A stretch of DNA of 34,889 nt from JAISGQ01 sp964500965 (GTDB lineage: Bacteria > Bacillota > Clostridia > Oscillospirales > Acutalibacteraceae), in assembly GCA_964500965.1 (NCBI GenBank), contig CAZCQZ010000020.1, positions 1 through 34,889 of the forward strand, given 5' to 3'. A program made the translations under genes and the position numbers. Below are positions 7,922 through 15,827 of this stretch, piece by piece (the stretch's first letter is position 1; the number at the start of each line of letters is the position of its first letter). The notes below the pieces were generated by a model that was not told where the DNA came from, did not search any database, and was given only the letters and a program-made list of their open reading frames with translations.

Positions 7922-9499
7922 TCACTGACCGCGTCTGTTAAACCTGCCTCCCGATGCGGCAGGTCTGTCGGCACGGTCGTTGCCGTCATTTGCGAAATTA
8001 TCCGCCGGGTTATTCTCCGTTCCGCGAGCTGTGCCGCGTGCGGAAAAACGGGACGGCGCGGCGGCTTCGGCACGTTCGCCCTCCGAAGTGCCTGCGCCTC
8101 TGCGTGCAAATCGGGCAGGTGTACTGCTCTCGACTTTTATTTCAGGGCTTTCTTCCGCCGCAGGCTCTGAAATCTGAGGTATCTCGGCGGCTATCCGCTC
8201 ATACTGGCTTTCGTAAGCGGCTTCGTTCGGGATAATATTTGCATTCAAATTATTCGGCTGAAAATTATTTGCGGTCAAATCGGCTTGTGCAGTAGCTTCC
8301 TGCGGCACTGTACCGGCATTTTCCGCCGATGCGTTTTCGCTTCTTGCCGCAATGGCACGCACCCTCTGAATTTCCTGCGGCTGTTCGCTGTCTTCCAATT
8401 CGGGACTTCGGTCATACCTGTGCGCCGACCTTGCGGCAGATGGACGTTTTCTGCGCCTGGGTGCGGCATTGTGGGTCATTTCGACCGGGACAAAGCCTGC
8501 CTGAAACACATAGCCCACCGGTATATACTGGGGCTGAGGATAGCCTGCCGGATACTGATAGGGATAAGGAGGCTGACCGTAGGGCTGGTAGGGTTGACCG
8601 TAAGGGGGCTGACCATATGGATTCGGCTGCGGATATGCTCCGTAGGGAGGATACCCCTGCGGATACTGACCGTACATGTACGGATTGCCGTAGCCGTAAG
8701 GCTGATTATCGGCATATACGGTTTCCTCGCCGTTTTGCTCTCTTTCGTTCTGCTCGGTGTTTTCGGGTTCTGCCGCAGGCTCGGCGCATTCACCGTGAGC
8801 TGTCGGCTCGGCTTCTTCGGCAGTCGGCACAGCTTCCGGTGCAGTCTCCTGTACGGCTTCCTCAACGGTCGGCACAGTCTCCGCCGCGGCAGTGGTATTT
8901 CTTCTTGAAAACCTTGAGACGGCAGGCTTTTCCTCCTGTTCGCCACGGCGCGAAAAACGCCCGGAGCTTTGCTGCGTACCGCCGCTTTGGGAATCCGCCG
9001 CGGACTGTTCCGGCTCACTGCGCCTTTGAGGACGTCCCTGAGAATGTATAACCGAACGGGCTTCTCTTTGAAAAATATTTTCCGCGTTGTCTTCGTCACC
9101 TTTCATTGCCAGGGCATCGACTGCGGCTTTCTTTCCTTCTACTGTTGACACTTCGTCTTCGTCCTCCTCATCTTCCGAGAAAAGATATGAAAACTTTGAG
9201 TTTTCGCTCTGTAGAGGCTTTACCTCCTGTGGGGTCATTTCGCGGCGTGAGAAGCCGCCGGCAATTCTGGTCGGCTTGTCGGGATTGAGCATATCCGCTC
9301 CCGTGCCCGTTTCCTCACCGTCTCCGCGCCTGCCGAAGCGGTCGCGTCTGGGTGTGACAAAGGCATGTTCCTCCGTTTTAACCCCTTTTTTGCGCTGTGC
9401 TTTTGTGCGCCCTGTTCCCATGGAAAGGTTTGCATCGCCGTCAAGGTCGAGCTGTTCGCCCTCAAAGCCCTGCGCTTCGTTATTATCTTCAAAGCCCAT
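7922..9499 (-). CDS. Disordered protein with seven RFxRRG-like motifs and PYG-rich core, function unknown
   Basis: A 525-aa protein with no recognised domain, no signal peptide and no membrane helix. A short motif R/G-F-x-R/A-R-G/E/N recurs seven times: RFGRRG (54), GFSRRE (82), RFSRRG (181), RFSRRN (196), RFARRG (463), RFSARG (484) and RFNRRG (519), the last one residue from the C-terminus. The motifs lie in charged, Ala/Glu/Pro-rich linkers. Residues 263-330 are dominated by Tyr, Pro, Gly and Gln (NPYGQPPYG type). It is predicted to be almost wholly disordered. GAAAGGAAAG precedes the ATG at 9499. The gene sits in an operon after the 565-aa gene (18 bp) and before the ATPase-like gene (13 bp). 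It may bind RNA, membrane or another acidic partner; this is only inference from composition. Confidence 0.85.
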   Translation of the reverse strand: MGFEDNNEAQGFEGEQLDLDGDANLSMGTGRTKAQRKKGVKTEEHAFVTPRRDRFGRRGDGEETGTGADMLNPDKPTRIAGGFSRREMTPQEVKPLQSENSKFSYLFSEDEEDEDEVSTVEGKKAAVDALAMKGDEDNAENIFQREARSVIHSQGRPQRRSEPEQSAADSQSGGTQQSSGRFSRRGEQEEKPAVSRFSRRNTTAAAETVPTVEEAVQETAPEAVPTAEEAEPTAHGECAEPAAEPENTEQNEREQNGEETVYADNQPYGYGNPYMYGQYPQGYPPYGAYPQPNPYGQPPYGQPYQPYGQPPYPYQYPAGYPQPQYIPVGYVFQAGFVPVEMTHNAAPRRRKRPSAARSAHRYDRSPELEDSEQPQEIQRVRAIAARSENASAENAGTVPQEATAQADLTANNFQPNNLNANIIPNEAAYESQYERIAAEIPQISEPAAEESPEIKVESSTPARFARRGAGTSEGERAEAAAPSRFSARGTARGTENNPADNFANDGNDRADRPAASGGRFNRRGQ

Positions 9500-9517
9500 T
9501 ATTCGACTTTCCTTTCG

Positions 9518-11215
9518 TCATCGTTTTCCCCTCGGCGTATCGGTCGGAGGGGTAGTGCGCTGCTGTCTGCTGCGCTCATACTGAGCCTGTCGGCTCTGCC
9601 ACGCCGCCTGCGCCTGTTGCTGCATATCCCAGCGTTTCGTATTCTGCGGCTGACCGGGAACATGCGGCGGAGCCTGATTTACCGGTGGGGACTGCGGCGG
9701 CTGACCCGACATTCTCTTGCGGTATTCCTCCTGCTCTCTCGCCCAACGCTGTGCATCTGCCCTGCGCTGTTCCTCAAACGCCCTGCGCTGTTGCTCCGCC
9801 GCAAGACGTTTTTCGTTTTCTTCTTCGATTTTACGCCGTTTTTCTTCCGCGTGCCTGATTCTGTCGGCCTCGGCTCTGCCCATAGCATAGCCCTGCGCTA
9901 TCGGTTCGCGGTAAGCCGAGGGGCGTTCTGCGTAATGCACTCGCGGCTGTCCGCTTCTTCTGCGTCTCCTCTGCCGATTCGGTTGAGCGGCAGCCTCCTC
10001 CCGAACATCGGCTTTACCGTACCTCGCGCCGTAGGTGCTGTTCCAAACGCCCCGAAGTTTCGGGTCACGTATTTCGTCAGGCAGACTGAGCTGACCGGGT
10101 GAGCGGACATCATCTTTCATGATTTTTTCTATCTCGTCGGGAGAAAGCACACAGTCCAGCGTATACGGATTTACCGACATTGCTTTCATATCGTCATAGG
10201 ATTCAAGTTTGGGCATACGTCTCGGCTCAATTCCCGACTGCTGTCTGTAGCGGTTTTGAGGGTCAAATTGTTCGTCCGGAATATATCTGCCGGGATTCGC
10301 CGGAATATTCTCCTTTTTCGGCTTTGTACCGATTACCTCCGTTTCCGTGTTCTGCTGAATTTCCGACCATGTTGGCTCGGCACTGTCAATCCTGCTCCAG
10401 TAGCGTGTTTCGCTGTACATCTGCGGCAGAGGCGGAGAATAGGTATCAAGCCCGTTGTCACCGGGGATTTTTTCCGTTCTTTCGCGGTCGTCAAGCTCCC
10501 TGCGGCGGAAATCCTCCGTGGGGTCGTTAATGTCCATCTGCTCGGCAAACATGGACAAATCCTCATCGTCATAGCGTTTTTTGCGCTTTCTCGGCTCTAT
10601 TACTCTGCCCTGGGCGGTATCGCGCTTTTCACGGTGCTCGTTTACTTCACGGGCTATATCTTCATATTTTTCCTGCTGCTCCTTCGGCAGCATTTCAATA
10701 AGCTCCGCACGGCGTTTTTCAACGGGGATTTCATTACGCACCGAGCTTCTGCGAAGCTTTCCGTCACGTTCCTTCACCTTGTCAAAGCTGTCCCTTGCCG
10801 CCGGGTCTTTGAGAAAATACAAATCTCTCGGAGCACGCGCCTTTCTTCCTGCAAGGGCGGAATAGCGCAGACGGCTTATAGTAAAGTCGGAAATCTGCTC
10901 ACCGACCTTTCCGCTCGGTCTGTAGCTGGGAGAATAGCTCATTTTTTCAAGCATTTCCGGAGTTATTCTTCCGCCGTTCAAATCCTCCTCAATATCCAGG
11001 TCAAATCTACCCGAATCGGGCTTCATGCCCTCCGAATGAGCCGCAAGCAAACGTGCACGTTGCAGCTCAAAGGCACCCTTTTTGGCTTTTATTGTACCGA
11101 CCCTGCGCGTTCTTGCCTCGTCAAGAAGAACGTCAAGCTGATAGGAGGCGTCATCGCTGACCTGCACGTCCTTTAAATACGGATTTTTATAGTTTCCCGA
11201 AAAACGCCTTGCCAT
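9518..11215 (-). CDS. Arg-rich protein with C-terminal coiled coil, function unknown
   Basis: A 565-aa soluble, highly charged protein with no recognised domain. The N-terminus, MARRFSGNYKNPYL, carries an RRFSG element similar to the motif repeated in the next protein. The central part has basic clusters (RKRKKRY near 210, a run of five Arg near 418). Residues about 447-503 form a strong charged alpha-helix or coiled coil (EEKRRKIEEENEKRL type). The tail is rich in Gln, Pro and Arg. The ATG at 11215 is preferred because AAAGGAGG lies eight bases upstream; an in-frame TTG six bases earlier is too close to that site. It starts 47 bp after the stop of rlmB and is probably expressed from the rlmB promoter. 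Function unknown. Confidence 0.82.
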   Translation of the reverse strand: MARRFSGNYKNPYLKDVQVSDDASYQLDVLLDEARTRRVGTIKAKKGAFELQRARLLAAHSEGMKPDSGRFDLDIEEDLNGGRITPEMLEKMSYSPSYRPSGKVGEQISDFTISRLRYSALAGRKARAPRDLYFLKDPAARDSFDKVKERDGKLRRSSVRNEIPVEKRRAELIEMLPKEQQEKYEDIAREVNEHREKRDTAQGRVIEPRKRKKRYDDEDLSMFAEQMDINDPTEDFRRRELDDRERTEKIPGDNGLDTYSPPLPQMYSETRYWSRIDSAEPTWSEIQQNTETEVIGTKPKKENIPANPGRYIPDEQFDPQNRYRQQSGIEPRRMPKLESYDDMKAMSVNPYTLDCVLSPDEIEKIMKDDVRSPGQLSLPDEIRDPKLRGVWNSTYGARYGKADVREEAAAQPNRQRRRRRSGQPRVHYAERPSAYREPIAQGYAMGRAEADRIRHAEEKRRKIEEENEKRLAAEQQRRAFEEQRRADAQRWAREQEEYRKRMSGQPPQSPPVNQAPPHVPGQPQNTKRWDMQQQAQAAWQSRQAQYERSRQQRTTPPTDTPRGKR

Positions 11216-11262
11216 TGACAAGTCCTCCTTTCGTATACATTCAGTGATTTATTATCGAAATA

Positions 11263-12042
11263 TTACCGGCAGTTTACGGCTTTTATGGCATCTCTCTGCC
11301 GAACCGCCTCATAAATTATTATTCCCGCGGCAACGGAGGCATTAAGGGAATTGACACTTCCGTGCATCGGCAAGCTCAGAATGCCGTCGCATTTTTCCTT
11401 TACCAATCTGCCTACACCGCCGTCCTCGCCGCCGATAACCAGTGCCAGTCCGCCGGTCAGATTTGCTCCGCACCAGTTTTCGCCGTCCATATCGGCGGCG
11501 TAAACCCAAATATTATCCTTTTTAAGCTTTTCGATAGTCTGCGGAATATTGGCAACCCTTGCAACGGGGATATATTCAACCGCTCCGGCACTTGCCTTAC
11601 CCACCGCGTATGTAAGCCCTGCGGCTCTGCGCTTTGAAACGACCACACCGTGTGCGCCTGCGGCTTCGGCTGTGCGGATAATCGCGCCCAGATTATGGGG
11701 GTCGGCAATTTCATCGGCAATAATAATAAACGGTGCTTCGTTCCGCTCCCGTGCCAGCTCAAGAATATCCTCAAGGGTGGAATATTCCTTAACCGCCGCA
11801 GTTGCGCAGACACCCTGGTGATTTCCTCCTGCGCTCATGGCGGTAAGCTTTGCCGGAGAAACCTCCTTAACGGTTATATGCTTTTCCGCCGCCATCGCCA
11901 TGATTTTCGATATGCTGCCGCTTCTCTCGCCTTTTGCAATCCAGACCGCATCAATGGCGCGGTCGCTCTTTAACGCTTCGATTACGGCGTTTCTGCCGAT
12001 TATTATATCATTGTTTTCTCTCTGTTGCTCTTTTTCCTGCAT
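11263..12042 (-). CDS. rlmB: 23S rRNA (guanosine-2'-O-)-methyltransferase RlmB / TrmH family
   Basis: A SPOUT-fold, SAM-dependent 2'-O-methyltransferase of 259 aa. The N-terminal substrate-binding part (12-95) contains IIGRNAVIEAL. The catalytic part shows all three TrmH-family motifs: DPHNLGAIIRTAEAAG (114-129, with the catalytic Arg), IGGEDGGVGRLV (203-214) and LPMHGSVNSLNASVAAGI (224-241). Length and the N-terminal domain fit RlmB, which methylates G2251 of 23S rRNA in E. coli; the exact target here is inferred. GAGGAAA precedes the ATG. It is the first gene of the operon that continues with three unknown proteins. Confidence 0.9.
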   Translation of the reverse strand: MQEKEQQRENNDIIIGRNAVIEALKSDRAIDAVWIAKGERSGSISKIMAMAAEKHITVKEVSPAKLTAMSAGGNHQGVCATAAVKEYSTLEDILELARERNEAPFIIIADEIADPHNLGAIIRTAEAAGAHGVVVSKRRAAGLTYAVGKASAGAVEYIPVARVANIPQTIEKLKKDNIWVYAADMDGENWCGANLTGGLALVIGGEDGGVGRLVKEKCDGILSLPMHGSVNSLNASVAAGIIIYEAVRQRDAIKAVNCR

Positions 12043-12080
12043 TGCTGTATTTCCTCTCTGATGTACGGAATATCTGATAT

Positions 12081-12109
12081 ATTATAATAACATTATATTG
12101 CGTTCAAAA
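12081..12109 (-). promoter_or_regulatory. Promoter of the rlmB operon
   Basis: On the minus strand there is a perfect -10 TATAAT (12086-12081), 17 bases after a weak -35 TTTTGA (12109-12104). It lies about 40 bases upstream of the rlmB start codon. Confidence 0.5.
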
Positions 12110-12149
12110 CAACAAATTTTTTGTTAATACTACTTCCAAATTTTGATTC

Positions 12150-12187
12150 AAAAATACCGCTTTAAGAAACACGTTCCCAAAGCGGCA
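12150..12187 (-). terminator. Intrinsic terminator after the alarmone synthetase gene
   Basis: TGCCGCTTT (minus strand, 12187-12179) pairs with AAAGCGGTA (12163-12155) through nine base pairs including one G-T, followed by five T on the minus strand (12154-12150). The loop can pair further. It is 35 bp past the stop codon. Confidence 0.72.
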
Positions 12188-12221
12188 TTTATACCATATA
12201 TTTATTATTTTGAAAAACAGG

Positions 12222-12899
12222 TCAGTCGCTTACTATATCCTTGAGACGCTGCATTTTTTCATCAAGCAGTATGCTCATTTCCGCGCATTCGCTCAGCTCC
12301 GCGTCCATAATGGTTTGCTGTTCTTCACTGAGCTGCTTTTTGTATCTCAAACGGTGCTCCAAATTCGCCCAGGATTCCATGGCGATTGTGCGCAACTGAA
12401 CCTCCACGCGAACAAGCCGCTTTTCACCGCTGAGAAAAATGGGAATTTCCACAATCAGGTGCAGACTGCGATAGCCGTTGGGCTTGGGATTCTTAATGTA
12501 GTCCTTGCGCTCAATCAGGGTTACATCGTCCTGCCGGAGCAGACAGTCCGCAAGCATATAAATATCGTCAAGAAAACTGCACACTACCCGAACGCCGGCA
12601 ACATCGTTAAGGGTGCTTTCAACAAGGTCAAAGCGCAAAGGAAGCCCTTTTCGCTCCATTTTCTCACGAATACTTTCAAAAGATTTCAGCCTTGATTTTA
12701 TGCTCTCTATGGGATTGCGCTCATCTTTCAGCGCAAAATACTCGTTCAGCACGCGGAACTTGGTTTCGATTTCAAAAATCGCACAGCGATAATAGGTCAT
12801 AAGCCGCCTGACGTTTTCCGCAATATCATTAAGCTCATCAAAGGATTTTTCGTCCAGCATACTGATTAGCTGCTGCTTAATTGTAAATTCTTTATCCAT
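12222..12899 (-). CDS. Small alarmone synthetase (RelQ-type (p)ppGpp synthetase)
   Basis: A single-domain GTP pyrophosphokinase of 225 aa, making (p)ppGpp from ATP and GDP/GTP. The RelA/SpoT synthetase motifs are clear: NDVAGVRVVCSF (98-109), KDYIKNPKPNGYRSLH (132-147, the substrate-binding block) and VEVQLRT (165-171). There is no HD hydrolase, TGS or ACT domain, so it belongs to the small synthetases and cannot degrade the alarmone itself. The C-terminal helix (about 190-225) is the usual tetramerisation region. The ATG at 12899 is preferred over one six bases upstream because AGGAGT is then seven bases away instead of one. It is monocistronic, with its own terminator. The upstream region contains the 15-bp inverted repeat described separately. 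Confidence 0.92.
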   Translation of the reverse strand: MDKEFTIKQQLISMLDEKSFDELNDIAENVRRLMTYYRCAIFEIETKFRVLNEYFALKDERNPIESIKSRLKSFESIREKMERKGLPLRFDLVESTLNDVAGVRVVCSFLDDIYMLADCLLRQDDVTLIERKDYIKNPKPNGYRSLHLIVEIPIFLSGEKRLVRVEVQLRTIAMESWANLEHRLRYKKQLSEEQQTIMDAELSECAEMSILLDEKMQRLKDIVSD

Positions 12900-12934
12900 T
12901 TTCATACTCCTGTCATTTTGCTGATAATATTTTT

Positions 12935-13039
12935 ATACTTATTTCAAATAAGACGTATGGCATAAAAATTCTTCGCATCAGTCAAAAAGCAAGACTTTCC
13001 GCTCGGATTTTTATTGACTTTCTAATTTGAAATAAGTAT
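12935..13039. repeat. 105-bp segment bounded by perfect 15-bp inverted repeats (MITE-like or paired operator)
   Basis: ATACTTATTTCAAAT at 12935-12949 is the exact reverse complement of 13025-13039. The arms can be read as 12-bp terminal repeats flanked on both sides by the dinucleotide TA, as in elements using TA target sites. No coding frame lies inside. The segment sits immediately upstream of the alarmone synthetase gene. No second copy was noticed in the window. Confidence 0.6.
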
Positions 13040-13042
13040 TAC
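13014..13042 (+). promoter_or_regulatory. Candidate rightward promoter in the inverted-repeat segment
   Basis: TTGACT (13014-13019) and TATTAC (13037-13042) are spaced by 17 bases. It points into the terminator and the antisense strand of recX, with no gene on that strand. It may be chance, or it may drive a short RNA. Confidence 0.25.
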
Positions 13043-13098
13043 ATAGGTAAACGGTGCTGTCAACAGGGTGTTTATGGTGAAACGGTGAGAGAATTGTG

Positions 13099-13132
13099 AA
13101 AACCCCGAACGGCAGAATTTCTCCGTCCGGGG
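13099..13132 (-). terminator. Intrinsic terminator after recX
   Basis: Minus-strand CCCCGGACGG (13132-13123) pairs with CCGTTCGGGG (13112-13103) over ten base pairs with one G-T, followed by TTTT (13102-13099). It begins nine bases after the recX stop. Confidence 0.85.
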
Positions 13133-13140
13133 TGAATTTA

Positions 13141-13764
13141 TTATTCAAACATCTCATCGGCGGAGGCTCTGCGGTGCAGTGCACGGGCAATATTGCCGCT
13201 ACGGTAACCGTAGCGTGCAAGCTTATTAAATACCCCTGCTCTGGTTTTTTCGTCCTCAAGTCCATTGCCGAGCTTGCCGGAAAGTAGAATCTCAAGCTGT
13301 TCGTCCTCGTCGATTTCAAGCTCGTCCACCGCCTGCTGAGCAAGCTGTGACGAAATGCCCTTCTGCCGAAGCTCCAGCAGGATGCGTTTGCCTGCGTAAT
13401 GCTTGCGCTCAAGATAATGCTGCGCAAGATTTCGGGCATAGCTTTCATCGTCAAGCATTTTGAGCTGGCGCATTTTTTCCACAGCCTCATCGGCAGCCTG
13501 GGGCGTTGTTTTCATGGACAGCTTACGCCGAAGCTCGTTTTCGGAATAATCTCTGCATGAAATCATGTAGTAAGCACTGCGCTTTGCACGTAGCGCATCG
13601 GACTTTTCTTTCAGCTCAAGCAGCTCATCTTCGGAATACTCGCGGTATTCCCGAAGTCCCTCGTCATAAACAAGCTGTGCATCAAGGCGCATATATTCCG
13701 TGCCGTCCTCGTTTATCAGCGCAATGAGCTTGCCGCGCCTTTTGCGAAATTCAAAGGACGGCAT
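13141..13764 (-). CDS. recX: Regulatory protein RecX
   Basis: A 207-aa, helix-rich protein of the RecX family, which binds RecA filaments and limits or modulates their activity. Visible family features are the YMISCRDYSENELRRKL segment (first three-helix repeat), then repeats with YARNLAQHYLERKHYAGKRILLELRQKGIS and a closing repeat with FNKLARYGYRSGNIARAL. Its ATG shares one base with the recA stop (TGATG), so translation is likely coupled to recA. Confidence 0.9.
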   Translation of the reverse strand: MPSFEFRKRRGKLIALINEDGTEYMRLDAQLVYDEGLREYREYSEDELLELKEKSDALRAKRSAYYMISCRDYSENELRRKLSMKTTPQAADEAVEKMRQLKMLDDESYARNLAQHYLERKHYAGKRILLELRQKGISSQLAQQAVDELEIDEDEQLEILLSGKLGNGLEDEKTRAGVFNKLARYGYRSGNIARALHRRASADEMFE

Positions 13765-14903
13765 CAGTCAACGGTTATGTCGATGTCAACGGTAGGCTCC
13801 GAGGGTGCTTTCGGGACTGTGATTTTTTCGGTCGCAGGAGCTTCCCTGGTCGCCGCATCGTCTGCGGCTGCCTGCGCCTTTACGGCATTTGCGCGAATCT
13901 GAGCCTCGATTTCCTCGGCAATCTCAGGATTGTTCTCAAGGAATTTTTTGGCGTTTTCTCTGCCCTGACCGATTTTTTCGCCCTTGTATGCATACCATGC
14001 GCCGCTTTTCTTGATAATATCCATTTCCGCGGCAATATCAACCACTTCACCCACGTGGCTTATTCCCTTGCCGTAGACAATCTCAAAGGAAGCGGAGCGG
14101 AACGGCGGTGCAATCTTGTTTTTAACAACCTTTGCCTTTGCAAGTATTCCCGTGACCTCCTGCCCCTGCTTGAGGACATCGGTCTTTCTTATATCAATTC
14201 TGACAGAGCTGTAAAACTTCAGTGCTCTGCCGCCGGGAGTGGTTTCGGGATTGCCGAACATTACCCCCACCTTTTCACGGAGCTGGTTGATGAAAATGGC
14301 GAGACAGCTTGATTTTCCGATAGCGGAGGTGAGCTTTCTCATGGCTTTGCTCATGAGCCTTGCCTGTGCGCCTACCTGCAAATCGCCCATTTCGCCGTCA
14401 ACCTCCGCACGGGGCACAAGGGCGGCAACGGAGTCGATAACAATGACATCAATTGCGCCGGAACGAATAAGAGCTTCGGCAATTTCCATAGCGTCCTCGC
14501 CGTTGTCGGGCTGAGAGACGAGCAGGGAATCAATATCCACACCCAAAGCACGGGCATATACAGGGTCAAGAGCGTGCTCAACGTCGATAAATGCGACTTC
14601 ACCGCCGTTTTTCTGACCCTCCGCGATACAGTGCAGCGCAAGGGTGGTCTTGCCGGAGGATTCCGGTCCGAAAATTTCCACAATTCGACCTCTGGGAAGT
14701 CCGCCTATACCGAGAGCCAAATCAAGACCCAGTGAGCCTGTGGAGATAGCCTCAACATTAAGAGTGGAGCTTTGACCGAGGCGCATTACCGCATTTGCAC
14801 CGAACTGTTTTTCGATGTTTGCCATTGCGGTTTCAAGTGCTTTCTTTTTGCCCTCTGTAGTGGTGGGAATGGGAGCAGTGCCCTTTTTCTTGTTATCAGC
14901 CAT
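13764..14903 (-). CDS. recA: Recombinase RecA
   Basis: Full-length RecA of 379 aa, the DNA-strand-exchange ATPase and SOS co-protease. Walker A is GPESSGKTT (79-87); the FINQLREKVGVMFGNPETTPGG region carries the L2 DNA-binding loop and adjacent conserved core. The C-terminal domain and an acidic tail ending in DIDITVD are present. GGAGGTAACGAA precedes the ATG. It is followed by recX with a one-base overlap and is driven by its own SOS-like promoter. Confidence 0.98.
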   Translation of the reverse strand: MADNKKKGTAPIPTTTEGKKKALETAMANIEKQFGANAVMRLGQSSTLNVEAISTGSLGLDLALGIGGLPRGRIVEIFGPESSGKTTLALHCIAEGQKNGGEVAFIDVEHALDPVYARALGVDIDSLLVSQPDNGEDAMEIAEALIRSGAIDVIVIDSVAALVPRAEVDGEMGDLQVGAQARLMSKAMRKLTSAIGKSSCLAIFINQLREKVGVMFGNPETTPGGRALKFYSSVRIDIRKTDVLKQGQEVTGILAKAKVVKNKIAPPFRSASFEIVYGKGISHVGEVVDIAAEMDIIKKSGAWYAYKGEKIGQGRENAKKFLENNPEIAEEIEAQIRANAVKAQAAADDAATREAPATEKITVPKAPSEPTVDIDITVD

Positions 14904-14931
14904 TTCGTTACCTCCATGTGTTTGTGATTTG

Positions 14932-14960
14932 ATTTTAGCACATCTGTTCTAAAAGTGCAA
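14932..14960 (-). promoter_or_regulatory. recA promoter with LexA-like box between -35 and -10
   Basis: On the minus strand, -35 TTGCAC (14960-14955) and -10 TAAAAT (14937-14932) are 17 bases apart. Between and overlapping the -10 lies AGAACAGATGTGCT (14950-14937), which resembles the Gram-positive SOS box CGAAC-N4-GTTCG with three mismatches. LexA bound there would block RNA polymerase directly. The expected transcript start near 14925 gives a leader of about 20 bases holding only the ribosome site. Confidence 0.7.
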
Positions 14961-14978
14961 GAATAAATTTAAAAATCG

Positions 14979-15827
14979 TCAGAGTTTTGTACCAATAATC
15001 GCCCTATAGTTTTCGTTCACATCCCGAACAGCGCGTATTTGAGCCATTTTTGCGTTTTCAAATAATTTCGTCACGCTGTCTTTCTGGTCATATCCAATCT
15101 CAACGGCAAGTATTCCGCCGGGTTTCAAAAGAGGAAACCAGTTATGAACAATTGCCCGATAAAAAGTAAGTCCGTCTTCACCGCCGTCAAGCGCCATTTG
15201 CGGCTCTTTGCCGACATCCCTGTCAAGGGTGGGCAACACCGACGTAGCGATATAGGGAGGGTTTGAAACGATGGCATCAACCGGTGCAAATTGATTATCG
15301 GGAGCGGTCAACACATCGTATTTCACGGCAGCAACATCACCGTTGCCGTGGCTTTTTATATTTGAAAAAAGATATGGCAAAGCTTTTTCCGAAAGCTCCA
15401 CACAGGTACAATGCCCTTTGCCTAAAAGTTTGCACACACCAAGTCCTACCGCGCCTGTACCGGCGCAAAGGTCGAGAATTTCGGGGTTTTCCACGTCTTT
15501 CAACGCTTCCGCAGCGCACTCCACAAGAGCCACGGTGTCCTCACGGGGCACTAAAACCCCCTCGCCGCATTCAAGCTCCATGCCGCAAAATTCCCATTTT
15601 CCCAAAATATACTGCAACGGACGATGAAGCCGCTCGTTGCACAGCGCAATGTATTTTTCGGCACATTCCGCTTCCGCCGTTTCATTTCCGCGCATTATAA
15701 GCTCCGTGCGGTCGGTAATTCCGAAAACAGGCTCAAGCAGACACATTGCATCAAAGGCAGGACTTGAAAGCCCTGCCTTTTCTATTATAGCCTTTCCCTG
15801 ACGGTACAGTGCATTAAGCGTTACCAC
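14979..15827 (-). CDS. prmC: Peptide chain release factor N5-glutamine methyltransferase PrmC
   Basis: A 282-aa SAM-dependent methyltransferase that modifies the Gln of the GGQ motif in release factors RF1 and RF2. The helical N-terminal substrate domain (1-95) contains RPLQYILGKWEF and LVPREDT. The SAM loop is DLCAGTGAVGL (119-129), and the catalytic NPPY motif is N189-Y192. The start is GTG at 15827, overlapping the end of the upstream gene by seven bases, with AGGAGGAC inside that gene. Translation is therefore probably coupled. Confidence 0.94.
   Translation of the reverse strand: MVTLNALYRQGKAIIEKAGLSSPAFDAMCLLEPVFGITDRTELIMRGNETAEAECAEKYIALCNERLHRPLQYILGKWEFCGMELECGEGVLVPREDTVALVECAAEALKDVENPEILDLCAGTGAVGLGVCKLLGKGHCTCVELSEKALPYLFSNIKSHGNGDVAAVKYDVLTAPDNQFAPVDAIVSNPPYIATSVLPTLDRDVGKEPQMALDGGEDGLTFYRAIVHNWFPLLKPGGILAVEIGYDQKDSVTKLFENAKMAQIRAVRDVNENYRAIIGTKL

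Noticed and set aside
10256..11176. Plus-strand open frame opposite the 565-aa gene
   Set aside because: The minus-strand gene has a strong ribosome site and operon spacing, whereas this frame has neither.
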